Below are positions 29,388 to 39,121 of a DNA stretch of 64,000 bases, in pieces. The DNA lies in the NCBI RefSeq assembly GCF_008761635.1, contig NZ_CP044344.1:2976001-3040000 (forward strand), given 5' to 3'. The notes under the pieces were generated by a model that saw nothing but the letters and a program-made list of their open reading frames with translations, was not told the DNA's origin and made no database searches. Every line of letters starts with the position of its first letter. Position 1 is the stretch's first letter. Position numbers and translations under genes: made by a program. Source of the DNA: Nocardioides cynanchi. Its GTDB lineage: Bacteria > Actinomycetota > Actinomycetes > Propionibacteriales > Nocardioidaceae.

Positions 29388-31085
29388 CTAGGAGGCGGGC
29401 GTGCCCCGGCGTCGGCGGACGATCACGTCGATCACCTGGGTCACCTCGGTCAGGCGCATCGCCCGCGCCATCGCCAGGAAGACCGCGCCGTCGACCCCGC
29501 TCAGCACGAGCACCCGCATCCCGGCGACCAGGTGGGAGGCGGTCCGCTCCGCGCCGGGCAGGACCGAGCCCAGGCCCCAGGCCGCCGCGGTCGAGACCAG
29601 GGCGGCGATCAGCAGCCGGACCAGGAACCGGACCAGCTCCTTGCTGTGCAGCCCGCCGAGCACGGTGCCCAGCATCAGGTAGGAGACCACCGACCCCACG
29701 AGGTACGACGCGGCGTAGGCCAGGACGAGTGCCGGCGAGGTCTGCTCCGCGCTCGCCCGCTGCACCAGGACCACCGCCACCGCGATGTTCGTGGCGGCGA
29801 TCGCGCACTGGATGTAGAAGACCGTGCGGGTCCGTTCCAGCGCGTAGAAGCCGCGCAGCATCAGGTAGTGCACGGTGAACAGCACCGTGCCGGGCCCGAA
29901 CAGGATCATCGACTGCACGAAGTGGTCGAAGGTGGACGAGGTCGCGCCGTAGCCGAACAGCACCTTGGCGATGTCGTAGGACAGCACCGGCAGGAGGAGG
30001 GCGAAGGGGATCGCCACGGCCAGGGCGGTGCGCAGGGTGTCGGCGAGGGTGGTCGCCAGGCCCCTCAGGTCTCCCTCGGCGGCCTTGGCGGACAGCCGCG
30101 GCAGGATCGCGGTCGCCAGCGAGACGGTGATGATCGCGTGCGGCACGCTGACGAACAGGTAGGCGCTGGAGTAGACGGTGAACCCCGTGGAGTCGGGCGC
30201 CGCACCCACGTGACCGCAGCCACCGGACGCCGTACCTCCGGAGGCGAGGCGGACCACCACGGTGAAGGCGACCTGGTTGACCACGACGAAGAGCACGGTC
30301 CAGATGCCCAGGCGCAGGGTGTGGCCCAGGCCGGTGTGCCGGAAGTCGTAGCGGGGCCGGTAGCGCACCCCGGCCCGGCGCAGGTAGGGCACGAGGATCA
30401 GCACCTGGACGACGATCCCTAGGGTCGCGCCCCCACCGAGCAGGAGCTCCTGCCTGCTCGTGTACGCCGACCCGCTGGCGTTCAGGGCGAGCGGGCCGAA
30501 CCACACCAGGTAGATCACCAGGACGAGCACCGAGATCACGTTGTTGGCGATCGGCGCCCACATCATCGGTCCGAACCGGCCGCGGGCGTTGAGCACCTGT
30601 CCGAGCAGCACGAACATCCCGTAGAAGAACACCTGCGGCAGGCAGTAGCGGGCGAAGGCGATGGCGGACGCCCGCTGCTCGGCGAGGCCGGGGCAGTCGT
30701 AGGAGTGGTTGAGGAACAGCCGCATCACCAGCGGTGCCGCGATCACCAGCAGCACGGTGACCGCACCGAGGAAGAGCATGGCCAGGGTGATCACACGGTC
30801 GGTGTAGGCAGCACCGCCGTCGCGGTCGGACTTCTGTGCCCGCACCAGCTGGGGGACCAGCACCGCGTTGAAGACACCGCCCGCGAGCAGGATGTAGAGC
30901 ATGTTCGGGATGGTGTTGCCGATGTTGAACAGGTCGGCGTGGAGCTCGTTGCCGATCGCGGCGGCGAGCAGCAGGTTGCGGGCGTAGCCGCTGACCCGCG
31001 ACACCACGGTGCCGGTCGCCATCACCGCCGAGGAGGCCAGGATCCCCCGGCTCTCCTCCTGGTCGGCCCCGGAGCCCTCGCTCAT
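29388..31085 (-). CDS. murJ: Lipid II flippase MurJ
   Basis: A 565-residue polytopic protein of the MOP superfamily that exports lipid II for peptidoglycan synthesis. It has about 14 membrane segments. Typical sequences are VSRVSGYARNLLLAAAIG at the start, LFNIGNTIPNMLYILLAGG with the family Asn-rich turn, and VPHAIITVSLATAILPRLS. The C-terminus ends soon after the last helix, without the pseudokinase found in mycobacterial MviN. ATG at 31085 overlaps the DUF6049 stop by four bases. Confidence 0.95.
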   Translation of the reverse strand: MSEGSGADQEESRGILASSAVMATGTVVSRVSGYARNLLLAAAIGNELHADLFNIGNTIPNMLYILLAGGVFNAVLVPQLVRAQKSDRDGGAAYTDRVITLAMLFLGAVTVLLVIAAPLVMRLFLNHSYDCPGLAEQRASAIAFARYCLPQVFFYGMFVLLGQVLNARGRFGPMMWAPIANNVISVLVLVIYLVWFGPLALNASGSAYTSRQELLLGGGATLGIVVQVLILVPYLRRAGVRYRPRYDFRHTGLGHTLRLGIWTVLFVVVNQVAFTVVVRLASGGTASGGCGHVGAAPDSTGFTVYSSAYLFVSVPHAIITVSLATAILPRLSAKAAEGDLRGLATTLADTLRTALAVAIPFALLLPVLSYDIAKVLFGYGATSSTFDHFVQSMILFGPGTVLFTVHYLMLRGFYALERTRTVFYIQCAIAATNIAVAVVLVQRASAEQTSPALVLAYAASYLVGSVVSYLMLGTVLGGLHSKELVRFLVRLLIAALVSTAAAWGLGSVLPGAERTASHLVAGMRVLVLSGVDGAVFLAMARAMRLTEVTQVIDVIVRRRRGTPAS

Positions 31086-33235
31086 GCGCGGCTCCGGCGC
31101 ACCCGGCGGACGAGCCGGACCACGATCGCCCCGAACAGCAGGGCCAGGCCGGCCCCGATGATCACCCAGATCAGCTGGCTGACCTGCTCGGCCCGCATCG
31201 GGAAGGCGTCCTGGGAGCCGAGGGGGGTGCCGGCCTTGTTGGTCACCTCGAGGGTCACCGTGTGCACGCCGAGCACGTGGGTGGTCGCGTCGAGCAGGAC
31301 CGACTGGCGTCCGTGCGGGGGCAGCTGGACGGTCTCGCCCCCGCTGATCTTCAGGTGGGAGTCCGCCACCGGCCGCACCCGCACGGTCACGGGCACGTCG
31401 AGGTCGTTGCTGACCAGCACCGAGAACTTGCCCGACGTGCTGGTCAGCGTCACCGAGGGCGGTGCGGCCAGGGTGATGCCGTCCAGACCGGCCCGGACCC
31501 AGGCGGTGGTGGAGCGCACGCGAGCGGTGGCGCCGAACGGGTCGGCGGCGGCGGCGTACGACGTGTTGCCGGTCGTCTCGTCGAAGATCTGCTGCTGGAG
31601 CACCCGGTTGCCGGGGAGGATCGACTGGAGGGTGCCGGCGTCACCGAGGACGAGCTCGACCCCGGCGAAGAACTCCGGCCCGAGCCCCGGGGAGGACGTG
31701 ACCGGTTGGCGCAGCCGCGCGCCTTGCAGCGGCTTGGGTGGGCTCGTGGCGGCGCCGTCCAGGGTGGTGAGGTGGAGCCAGGGGACGTCGAGCCCGGAGA
31801 AGAAGGAGCCCGGGACCCGCGAGCGCCACCGGGTGGGCAGCTCGACCACGAGGGGAGCCCCGTTGCCCAGGAAGTGGAGGGCCGCCTCGCTCAGGATCCG
31901 CTGGCGGCGGGCGAGAGGGCTGTGCGGGTCCAGCGGGCCGGGACCGCCCTCGGCGGCGCCGGTCGAGGCGAGCACGACGCGTCGGCCGTCGACCCGGTTG
32001 ACGACCGGGGCAGGTCCGACGACGCCGCGGTCACTGAGCAGCACCCGCGTGTGCCGCGGCAGAGCACCCACGACTGCGGCGGTGAGCCGGCCTCCGGGAG
32101 GAGCGACGACCGGGCCGGCGATGGGCAACTTCCACGGCGCCAGGGTGGTCCCGGTGCGCCGGAGATCGGCGTCGAGGTAGGGGCGGTCGTAGCGGGCGGC
32201 CGCGGAGACCTCGAGGTCGCCGTAGGGGAGGCCGAGGATCTCGCCGGTCCCGTTCGCCAGCACCCGGTGGAGGCGCCGCAGCCAACGGGCGGCCGACTGT
32301 GCGGTCGCCGACGGCGCGGTGCCGGCGGATGTCGACCCGGTGCCGGACGCCGAGGCGTCCGCGCTGGGCGACGCACCGGCCGAGGGGTTGCCGGAGGTCG
32401 AGTCCCTCGCCGAGGTCAGGCTCCGGGCCGGGTTGCCGCGGGCCAGGGCGCGCACCGCGTCGGTGACGGCGGGGTCCAGCAGCCAGGTCAGCGGCCGCCC
32501 GTGGGCAGCGCGCCCGAGGTCCGCCGCGTGGTCGAGCGCTCCCGAGTCGAGGTTCGCCATCCAGCCGAGGGCGTCGAGGATCGAGCCGTCGGTGCCGCGG
32601 GTCACCGCTGCCCGCACGGGTACGACGAGGGCCGCGTCCACCGGGATCGCGCCGTTGGAGGCCGACTCCGGCACCAGCGGCAGGAAGGTCCGGTCGCGCC
32701 CGGCGGCGCCGGTGCCGCTGCCGGCCGCGGTCGCGCCCAGGGCGTGCACCCCGAACCAGTAGACGCCGGGAGCCGAGACCGGGAGCTGCGAGCGGGGCAG
32801 CCGCACCGTGAACCGGACGGTCTGGCCGGGTTGCAGGGTCTCGAAGGTGTCGAACGTCCCGGGGGCGGTGATCCGGTGTCCCACGTCCGCGGTGACCGGG
32901 GTGGTGGCGGCCGCCGCCAGCTCGGCGCTGGTGGTGATCGGGGTCGCGCCGATGAAGGCCTCGACGTTGATCGCGGTCCACTCCTCGTTCGAGGCGTTGG
33001 TCAGCGTGCCGCGGACGACGATCGGGCCGTGGTCGGGGATGTAGTCGGGCGTGATCGACCGGATCCGCGGCACCAGCGGCTGGGCGGGGTCCCGCGGCGC
33101 GTCTGCCGCGGCCGACTCGGCAGCTCCCAGCCGCGGCCCGGCCAGTCCTGGTGCCACGACTGTCGCGCCCAGCGAGCCGGCCAGCACCGCGGTCACCACT
33201 GCCAGGGCGCGCGGCAGCGACGACGAGCGGAGCAC
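31082..33235 (-). CDS. DUF6049 family exported membrane protein
   Basis: A 717-residue protein with an N-terminal signal sequence (LPRALAVVTAVLAGSLGATV), a large extracytoplasmic region, and a C-terminal membrane anchor (LIWVIIGAGLALLFGAIVVR) followed by a basic tail. Beta-rich stretches such as PVTVRVRPVADSHLKISGG near the end look Ig-like. A Ser/Ala/Thr-rich linker lies near residue 290. Conserved next to murJ in Actinobacteria (Rv3909 in M. tuberculosis, from memory). Function is unknown; a wall-assembly role is inferred from context. Confidence 0.82.
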   Translation of the reverse strand: MLRSSSLPRALAVVTAVLAGSLGATVVAPGLAGPRLGAAESAAADAPRDPAQPLVPRIRSITPDYIPDHGPIVVRGTLTNASNEEWTAINVEAFIGATPITTSAELAAAATTPVTADVGHRITAPGTFDTFETLQPGQTVRFTVRLPRSQLPVSAPGVYWFGVHALGATAAGSGTGAAGRDRTFLPLVPESASNGAIPVDAALVVPVRAAVTRGTDGSILDALGWMANLDSGALDHAADLGRAAHGRPLTWLLDPAVTDAVRALARGNPARSLTSARDSTSGNPSAGASPSADASASGTGSTSAGTAPSATAQSAARWLRRLHRVLANGTGEILGLPYGDLEVSAAARYDRPYLDADLRRTGTTLAPWKLPIAGPVVAPPGGRLTAAVVGALPRHTRVLLSDRGVVGPAPVVNRVDGRRVVLASTGAAEGGPGPLDPHSPLARRQRILSEAALHFLGNGAPLVVELPTRWRSRVPGSFFSGLDVPWLHLTTLDGAATSPPKPLQGARLRQPVTSSPGLGPEFFAGVELVLGDAGTLQSILPGNRVLQQQIFDETTGNTSYAAAADPFGATARVRSTTAWVRAGLDGITLAAPPSVTLTSTSGKFSVLVSNDLDVPVTVRVRPVADSHLKISGGETVQLPPHGRQSVLLDATTHVLGVHTVTLEVTNKAGTPLGSQDAFPMRAEQVSQLIWVIIGAGLALLFGAIVVRLVRRVRRSRA

Positions 33236-33326
33236 GGGCCGACTCTAGTGGGCGGGCCCGCGGCCGCAGACGCACGCGCAGGGCCGAGGCGGCCACGGTC
33301 CGTCGTACCCCGTTAGGCTCCGGAGG

Positions 33327-34796
33327 GTGCCCAGTCCTGTGTCCGGCGAGGCAGATCGCCGGCCGCCGGGGTCCGTCCGGCTCGTCGACGCCCAGCGCGA
33401 CGTCGCCGCCGAGCTCGACCGGCTCGCGCCGGTCCTCGACGCCCTCGGCGCCCGGTTCGACACCGCCGGGCACGAGCTGGCCCTGGTGGGCGGCCCGGTG
33501 CGCGACGCGATGCTCGGGCGTCGCCACAACGACCTCGACTTCACCACCTCGGCCCGACCCGACGAGATCGAGCGGCTGCTCGCGGGCTGGGCCGACGCCA
33601 CCTGGGACATCGGGCGGGCGTTCGGCACGATCGGCAGCCGCAAGGGGCCGTTCCAGATCGAGATCACGACGTACCGCTCGGAGAGCTACGACCCGACGTC
33701 ACGCAAGCCGGCCGTGGACTTCGGCGACTCGCTCGAGGGCGACCTCGGGCGGCGCGACTTCACGGTGAACGCGATGGCGGTGCGGGTGCCGTCGCGGGAC
33801 TTCGTCGACCCGTACGGCGGTGTCCTCGACCTCGGGCACGGCCTGCTGCGCACGCCCAACCGGCCCGAGGACTCCTTCTCCGACGACCCGCTCCGGATGA
33901 TGCGGGCCGCCCGCTTCGCCGCCCAGCTCGGTTTCACCGTCGACCCGGCGGTGGTCGCGGCGATGACCTCGATGGCCGAGCGGATCGCGATCATCTCCGC
34001 CGAGCGGGTCCGCGACGAGCTGACCAAGCTCGTGCTGTCGCCCTACCCCCGGCTGGGGCTGTCCCTGCTGGTCGAGACCGGCCTGGCCGCGCTCGTCCTG
34101 CCGGAGCTGCCGGCACTGATCCTGGAGAAGGACGAGCACCACCGCCACAAGGACGTCTACGAGCACACGCTGACCGTGCTGGAGCAGTCGATCGACCTGG
34201 AGGACCGGCTCGGCGGTCCGGACTTCGTCTCCCGCTTCGCGGCGCTGATGCACGACATCGGCAAGCCGCGCACCCGCAGGTTCATGGGCGACGGCACGGT
34301 CACCTTCCACCACCACGACGTGGTCGGCGCCAAGCTGACCCGGAAGCGGATGCAGGCCCTGAAGTTCTCCGGCGACGACATCGACGCGGTGGCGCGCCTG
34401 GTCGAGCTGCACCTGCGCTTCCACGGCTACGGCTCGGGGCAGTGGACCGACTCCGCCGTCCGCCGCTACGTCCGCGACGCGGGCGACCAGCTGGCCCGGC
34501 TGCACGTGCTGACGCGGGCCGACTGCACCACCCGCAACCAGCGCAAGGCCGAGCGGCTCCGGCAGACCTACGACGATCTCGAGGAGCGGATCGCCCGGCT
34601 GTCCGAGCAGGAGGAGATGGCGTCGATCCGGCCCGACCTCGACGGCACCCAGATCATGGAGATCCTCGACATCCCGCCGGGGCGAGAGGTCGGCGAGGCC
34701 TACCGCTTCCTGCTCGAGCTCCGTCTCGACGACGGCCCCGCGTCGTACGACGTGGCGAAGGCGGCGCTGCTCGCGTGGTGGGCCGCTCGCGACTGA
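33327..34796 (+). CDS. cca: CCA tRNA nucleotidyltransferase
   Basis: A 489-residue class II nucleotidyltransferase adding or repairing CCA ends on tRNAs; both tRNAs in this window lack an encoded CCA. The head has LALVGGPVRDAMLGRR and the metal-binding NDLDFTTSARPDE, then DFTVNAMAVRVPS and DPLRMMRAARFAAQ. An HD domain is present (FAALMHDIGKPRTR, then FHHHDVVGAKL), as in actinobacterial PcnA-like enzymes. It is divergent from the DUF6049 gene across 91 bases. Confidence 0.95.
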   Translation: MPSPVSGEADRRPPGSVRLVDAQRDVAAELDRLAPVLDALGARFDTAGHELALVGGPVRDAMLGRRHNDLDFTTSARPDEIERLLAGWADATWDIGRAFGTIGSRKGPFQIEITTYRSESYDPTSRKPAVDFGDSLEGDLGRRDFTVNAMAVRVPSRDFVDPYGGVLDLGHGLLRTPNRPEDSFSDDPLRMMRAARFAAQLGFTVDPAVVAAMTSMAERIAIISAERVRDELTKLVLSPYPRLGLSLLVETGLAALVLPELPALILEKDEHHRHKDVYEHTLTVLEQSIDLEDRLGGPDFVSRFAALMHDIGKPRTRRFMGDGTVTFHHHDVVGAKLTRKRMQALKFSGDDIDAVARLVELHLRFHGYGSGQWTDSAVRRYVRDAGDQLARLHVLTRADCTTRNQRKAERLRQTYDDLEERIARLSEQEEMASIRPDLDGTQIMEILDIPPGREVGEAYRFLLELRLDDGPASYDVAKAALLAWWAARD

Positions 34797-34848
34797 CCTG
34801 TGGAGGGGCCGCGGTCCGCCGTCGGTCGTGACTGGTAGACAGGTCGCG

Positions 34849-36954
34849 ATGACGCCCACCACCGCCACCACCGACCGCGCAGCCGTCCGGGCCGAGGCGG
34901 AGCGGCACCTGCGCGCGCTGGTCGGCCGCGAGGCCGCGCGCCTGCGCGACGACCAGTGGGCGGCGATCGAGGCGCTGGCCGTGCAGCGCCGGCGCTCGCT
35001 GGTCGTCCAGCGCACCGGTTGGGGCAAGTCCGCCGTCTACTTCGTCGCGACCCTCCTGCTCCGGGCCGAGGGGGCGGGGCCGACCGTCATCGTCTCGCCG
35101 TTGCTGGCCCTGATGCGCAACCAGATCGCGGCCGCCGAGCGGGCCGGCATCCGAGCGGTCACCATCAACTCCACCAACTCCGAGGAGTGGGAGCCGATCC
35201 AGGCGGCGGTCCGGGCCGGGGAGGTCGACGTCCTTCTGGTCAGTCCCGAGCGGCTCAACAACCCCGGCTTCCGCGACGAGGTGCTGCCGCGGCTGGCCGC
35301 CACGTGCGGGCTGCTGGTCGTCGACGAGGCGCACTGCATCTCCGACTGGGGCCACGACTTCCGGCCCGACTACCGCCGCATCCGCACCCTGCTCGCCGAG
35401 CTCCCGGCCGGGATCCCGGTGCTGGCGACCACGGCCACCGCCAACGCCCGGGTCAGCGCGGACGTCGCCGAGCAGCTCGGCGCCGACGTGCTGGTGCTCC
35501 GCGGCTCCCTCGACCGCGCGTCGCTGCGGCTGGCCGTGGTGCGCCTGCGCACCCCGGAGCAGCGCCTCGGCTGGCTGGCCGACCACCTGGCCGAGCAGCC
35601 TGGGTCGGGCATCGTCTACTGCCTGACCGTCGCGGCCACCCAGGAGATCGCCGACTACCTCCGCTCGCGCGGCCACGACGTCGCGGCCTACTCCGGCCAG
35701 ACCGAGCCCACCGAGCGGCTCGCCCTCGAGCAGCGGCTCGCGACCGGGCAGGTCAAGGCCCTGGTCGCGACCAGCGCGCTGGGCATGGGCTTCGACGCCA
35801 CCCTCGGGTTCGTGGTCAACATGGGCGCACCGCAGTCGCCGGTCGCCTACTACCAGCAGGTCGGGCGCGCCGGCCGCGGCACCGACGAGGCCACGGTCGT
35901 GCTGCTCCCGCAGCAGGAGGACCGCGAGATCTGGGCCTACTTCGCCTCGCTCGCGTTCCCTCGCGAGTCGCTGGTGCGGCAGACCCTCGCGGTGCTGGCC
36001 GAGCACGGCACGATGAGCACGGCCGCCCTCGAGTCCTGGGTCGAGCTGGGCCGCAACCGGCTCGAGCAGATGCTCAAGGTGCTCGACGTCGACGGCGCGG
36101 TACGCCGGGTGCGTGGGGGCTGGGAGGCGACCGGTCGGGAGTGGACCTACGACGCGGATCGCTACGCCCGGGTCACCGAGGCGCGCGAGCGCGAGCAGCG
36201 CGCGATGCTCGACTACCTCGACACCGACCGGTGCCGGATGCGCTTCCTGCGCGACCAGCTCGACGACCCCGCGGTCGGCGAGGGTCCGCCCGAGTGCGGT
36301 CGCTGCGACAACTGCGGCGGCTTCGCGGTCTCCGACTCCGTGTCCGAGACCGCCCTGTCCGAGGCGCGGGCCCGGCTCGACCGGCCGGGCGTGGTGATCG
36401 AGCCGCGCCGGATGTGGCCGACGGCGCTGGCCAACCTCGGCCTCGACCTCAAGGGCCGGATCTCAGAGTCCGCGGAAGAGGGCCGGGCCGTGGCGCGGCT
36501 CACCGACCTCGGGCACGGCCAGGCCCTCCGCGAGCTCTTCGGCCGGGCCGATCCCGACGGCCCGGTCCCCGAGTCGCTGGCGCGCGCGGTCGTCGAGGTG
36601 CTCGCCGACTGGCGGCCGGAGGTGGCCGGCATCGCGGTCGTGGAGTCCGCGACGCGACCGGCGCTGACCGCCGATCTCGCCGACGGGCTCTCCCGTTACC
36701 TCCAGCGCCCGGTCGTCGCGACGTACGCGATCGTGGACCGGTCGGTGGCGCCCGGCGCCGGCGCCATGAACTCCGCGCAGCGGGTGGCAGCGGTCTCGCG
36801 GCGCTACCGGCTCGAGGGAGACGTGCCGGCCGGCCCGGTGCTGCTCGTCGACGACCAGGTGGCCACCGGCTGGACCCTCACCCTGGCCGCCCGGGCGCTC
36901 CGGGCCGCGGGAGCGACCAGCGTGCTGCCACTGACCCTCGCCGTCCGCTCCTGA
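34849..36954 (+). CDS. RecQ-family helicase with phosphoribosyltransferase-like C-terminus
   Basis: A 701-residue protein. Helicase motifs: Walker A QRTGWGKSAVYF, motif Ia VIVSPLLALMRNQ, Walker B VDEAHCISDWGHDFRPDYRR, the last being the RecQ motif 0/II-aromatic loop pattern, and motif VI YYQQVGRAGRGTD. A four-Cys zinc cluster ends CGRCDNCGG. The final ~140 residues resemble a ComF-type phosphoribosyltransferase, with a PRPP-loop-like VLLVDDQVATGWTL at about 664-677. ATG at 34849 is preferred over GTG 34828. It should unwind DNA 3' to 5'; the role of the tail is unknown. Confidence 0.87.
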   Translation: MTPTTATTDRAAVRAEAERHLRALVGREAARLRDDQWAAIEALAVQRRRSLVVQRTGWGKSAVYFVATLLLRAEGAGPTVIVSPLLALMRNQIAAAERAGIRAVTINSTNSEEWEPIQAAVRAGEVDVLLVSPERLNNPGFRDEVLPRLAATCGLLVVDEAHCISDWGHDFRPDYRRIRTLLAELPAGIPVLATTATANARVSADVAEQLGADVLVLRGSLDRASLRLAVVRLRTPEQRLGWLADHLAEQPGSGIVYCLTVAATQEIADYLRSRGHDVAAYSGQTEPTERLALEQRLATGQVKALVATSALGMGFDATLGFVVNMGAPQSPVAYYQQVGRAGRGTDEATVVLLPQQEDREIWAYFASLAFPRESLVRQTLAVLAEHGTMSTAALESWVELGRNRLEQMLKVLDVDGAVRRVRGGWEATGREWTYDADRYARVTEAREREQRAMLDYLDTDRCRMRFLRDQLDDPAVGEGPPECGRCDNCGGFAVSDSVSETALSEARARLDRPGVVIEPRRMWPTALANLGLDLKGRISESAEEGRAVARLTDLGHGQALRELFGRADPDGPVPESLARAVVEVLADWRPEVAGIAVVESATRPALTADLADGLSRYLQRPVVATYAIVDRSVAPGAGAMNSAQRVAAVSRRYRLEGDVPAGPVLLVDDQVATGWTLTLAARALRAAGATSVLPLTLAVRS

Positions 36955-36958
36955 CCGG

Positions 36959-37843
36959 TCAGGGCACGACCGGGTCGCCCTGGAGCCGGCGGAACGTGTA
37001 GGCGAGCCCGATCAGGACCACCGGGCCGGCCACGAGCAGCCCGACCCCGCATAGGAGGGCGCCCACGATCAGGCAGATCGCGGCGAGCACGTAGAACAGC
37101 AGCGTGCTCACGAAGTTCTTGGTGACCAGCTGGACGCTGGCCTTGATCGCCTCGACCGCCTCCAGCTCCTTGTCGACGACGAACAGCAGCGTGTACATCG
37201 TCAGGAAGGAGAAGATCACGCCCGGCAGGTAGCACAGCACCGTGCCGATGAAGGTGCCCACGGCGATGAAGAGAGAGGCGTAGAGCACCTGGGCCTTGTT
37301 CCAGCCCTCGAACATCTGGTTCAGGCCGAACGGCTTGCCGTCGGTGACGTGCGTGGCGCCCTTGTAGAGGCCGGCCAGCAGGAGCTGCGCGACCAGGTTG
37401 ATCAGGGCACCGGCGAGACCAGCCGCCAGCAGCTGGGTGAAGAAGCCGGGGCCGCACTGGGCGGAGACCTGGCCTCCGAACGTCGAGGTGGTGCACGTGT
37501 GGGTGCCGGTCATGGCGCCGATGATCGCGAACTCGACGATCAGCGAGACCACCACGATGCCGACGAAGACCACGATCATCGGGATCAGCAGCGTCGCCGG
37601 GCTGGCCGAGAACTTGCGCCAGCCGTAGGACAGCGCCTCCGTCGGGCTGTAGGCGCCGCCGGCGTCCCCGTCGTACGGCGGGGCCGGGGGTGGCGGGCCC
37701 CCGTAGGCGCCGGCACCTCCCGCACCGGGTGCGCCCCACGGACTGTCGGCCGCAGGCGGCGCGGAGGGCGGGGCCGGGGGTGCCGAGGGGGCGGGCTCGT
37801 CCGCGTAGCCGTCCGGACGAGGTGGTTCGTTGGTGTCACTCAT
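36959..37843 (-). CDS. Multipass membrane protein with Pro/Ala-rich N-terminus
   Basis: A 294-residue protein. Residues 1-75 are rich in Pro, Ala and Gly (APPAPPSAPPAADSPWG). The remainder holds about five or six hydrophobic segments, including LIPMIVVFVGIVVVSLIVEF and AAICLIVGALLCGVGLLVAG. It resembles actinobacterial DUF975/DUF4013-like membrane proteins in layout, but I cannot assign a family firmly. ATG at 37843 (MSDTNEPP) was chosen over an upstream ATG. Convergent with the RecQ-like gene, four bases apart. Function unknown. Confidence 0.75.
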   Translation of the reverse strand: MSDTNEPPRPDGYADEPAPSAPPAPPSAPPAADSPWGAPGAGGAGAYGGPPPPAPPYDGDAGGAYSPTEALSYGWRKFSASPATLLIPMIVVFVGIVVVSLIVEFAIIGAMTGTHTCTTSTFGGQVSAQCGPGFFTQLLAAGLAGALINLVAQLLLAGLYKGATHVTDGKPFGLNQMFEGWNKAQVLYASLFIAVGTFIGTVLCYLPGVIFSFLTMYTLLFVVDKELEAVEAIKASVQLVTKNFVSTLLFYVLAAICLIVGALLCGVGLLVAGPVVLIGLAYTFRRLQGDPVVP

Positions 37844-37931
37844 GCGGCGCACCCTAGGGGTGAACAGCATCACCTGTCATGAGTCCCGTGGACCCGGGTG
37901 CTCCGGACGTGGGGACGACCGTGGGACGACG

Positions 37932-37966
37932 CGGGCCCCGGCCCGCCGAAGCGGGGCCGGGGCCCG
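37932..37966 (-). terminator. Strong hairpin downstream of ino1
   Basis: CGGGCCCCGGCCC (37932-37944) and GGGCCGGGGCCCG (37954-37966) form a perfect 13-pair GC stem with a 9-base loop, 34 bases past the ino1 stop. No T run follows, which is common for actinobacterial terminators. Confidence 0.65.
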
Positions 37967-38000
37967 GACGTCGTACGACCGTGCGGTCAGGACGAGACGG

Positions 38001-39089
38001 TCACTCCTCGCCGCGGATGAAGGCCTCGACGCGGGCGCGTCCCTCGTCGTCGGGCAGCTGCACCGGCGGGCTCTTCATCAGGTAGGACGACGCCGAGATG
38101 ATCGGGCCGCCGATGCCGCGGTCCTTGGCGATCTTGGCCGCCCGGAGCGCGTCGATGATGATGCCGGCGGAGTTCGGGGAGTCCCAGACCTCCAGCTTGT
38201 ACTCCATGTTCAGCGGCGCGTCGCCGAACGCGCGGCCCTCGAGGCGGACGTAGGCCCACTTGCGGTCGTCGAGCCACGCGACGTAGTCGGACGGGCCGAT
38301 GTGCACGTTGCGGTCGAGGTGGCCCTTGCCGCCGAGGGGACCGGTCAGGTTCGAGGTCACCGACTGCGTCTTGGAGATCTTCTTCGACTCCAGGCGCTCA
38401 CGCTCGAGCATGTTCTTGAAGTCCATGTTGCCGCCGACGTTGAGCTGGTAGGTGCGGTCCAGCACGACGCCGCGGTCCTCGAACAGCTTGGCGATCACGC
38501 GGTGGGTGATCGTCGCGCCGACCTGGCTCTTGATGTCGTCGCCCACGATCGGGACGCCGGCGTCCTCGAACTTCTTGGCCCAGACGGGGTCGGAGGCGAT
38601 GAAGACGGGGAGCGCGTTGACGAACGCCACCTTGGCGTCGATCGCGCACTGGGCGTAGAACTTGTCGGCGTCCTCGGAGCCCACCGGCAGGTAGGACACC
38701 AGCACGTCGGCCTTCGTGTCCTTGAGGACCTGGACGACGTCGACGGCCTCGGCGTCCGACTCCTCGATGGTCTCGCGGTAGTACTTGCCGAGCCCGTCGA
38801 GGGTGTGGCCGCGCTGCACGATGACACCGGTCGGAGGGACGTCGCAGATCCGGATCGTGTTGTTCTCCGAGGCCTGCGTCGCGTCGGCGAGGTCGAAGCC
38901 GACCTTCTTCGCGTCGACGTCGAACGCCGCCACGAACTCGACGTCGGAGACGTGGTAGTCACCGAACTTCACGTGCATCAGGCCGGGCACGTTGCCGGCC
39001 GGGTCGGCGTCCTTGTAGTACTCGACGCCCTGGATCAGGGACGTCGCGCAGTTGCCGACGCCCACGATTGCTACTCGAACCGAACCCAT
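38001..39089 (-). CDS. ino1: Inositol-3-phosphate synthase
   Basis: A 362-residue NAD-dependent enzyme converting glucose 6-phosphate to inositol 3-phosphate, the first step to phosphatidylinositol and mycothiol. The Rossmann motif is [29 protein letters not shown] and [12 protein letters not shown] are family catalytic-region sequences, and [19 protein letters not shown] matches the C-terminus. ATG at 39089 gives the [10 protein letters not shown] start. It lies 32 bases downstream of a PadR gene. Mycothiol supply also connects it to the thiol-stress genes in this window. Confidence 0.97.
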   Translation of the reverse strand: MGSVRVAIVGVGNCATSLIQGVEYYKDADPAGNVPGLMHVKFGDYHVSDVEFVAAFDVDAKKVGFDLADATQASENNTIRICDVPPTGVIVQRGHTLDGLGKYYRETIEESDAEAVDVVQVLKDTKADVLVSYLPVGSEDADKFYAQCAIDAKVAFVNALPVFIASDPVWAKKFEDAGVPIVGDDIKSQVGATITHRVIAKLFEDRGVVLDRTYQLNVGGNMDFKNMLERERLESKKISKTQSVTSNLTGPLGGKGHLDRNVHIGPSDYVAWLDDRKWAYVRLEGRAFGDAPLNMEYKLEVWDSPNSAGIIIDALRAAKIAKDRGIGGPIISASSYLMKSPPVQLPDDEGRARVEAFIRGEE

Positions 39090-39121
39090 GGGGTTTCCTT
39101 CCGTGCGGTGTGACCCTGAGG

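Noticed and set aside
27478..30561. A 1027-codon pseudokinase reaching into murJ
   Set aside because: The upstream 406 codons are an alternative frame of murJ; kinase-like sequence begins at GTG 29343.
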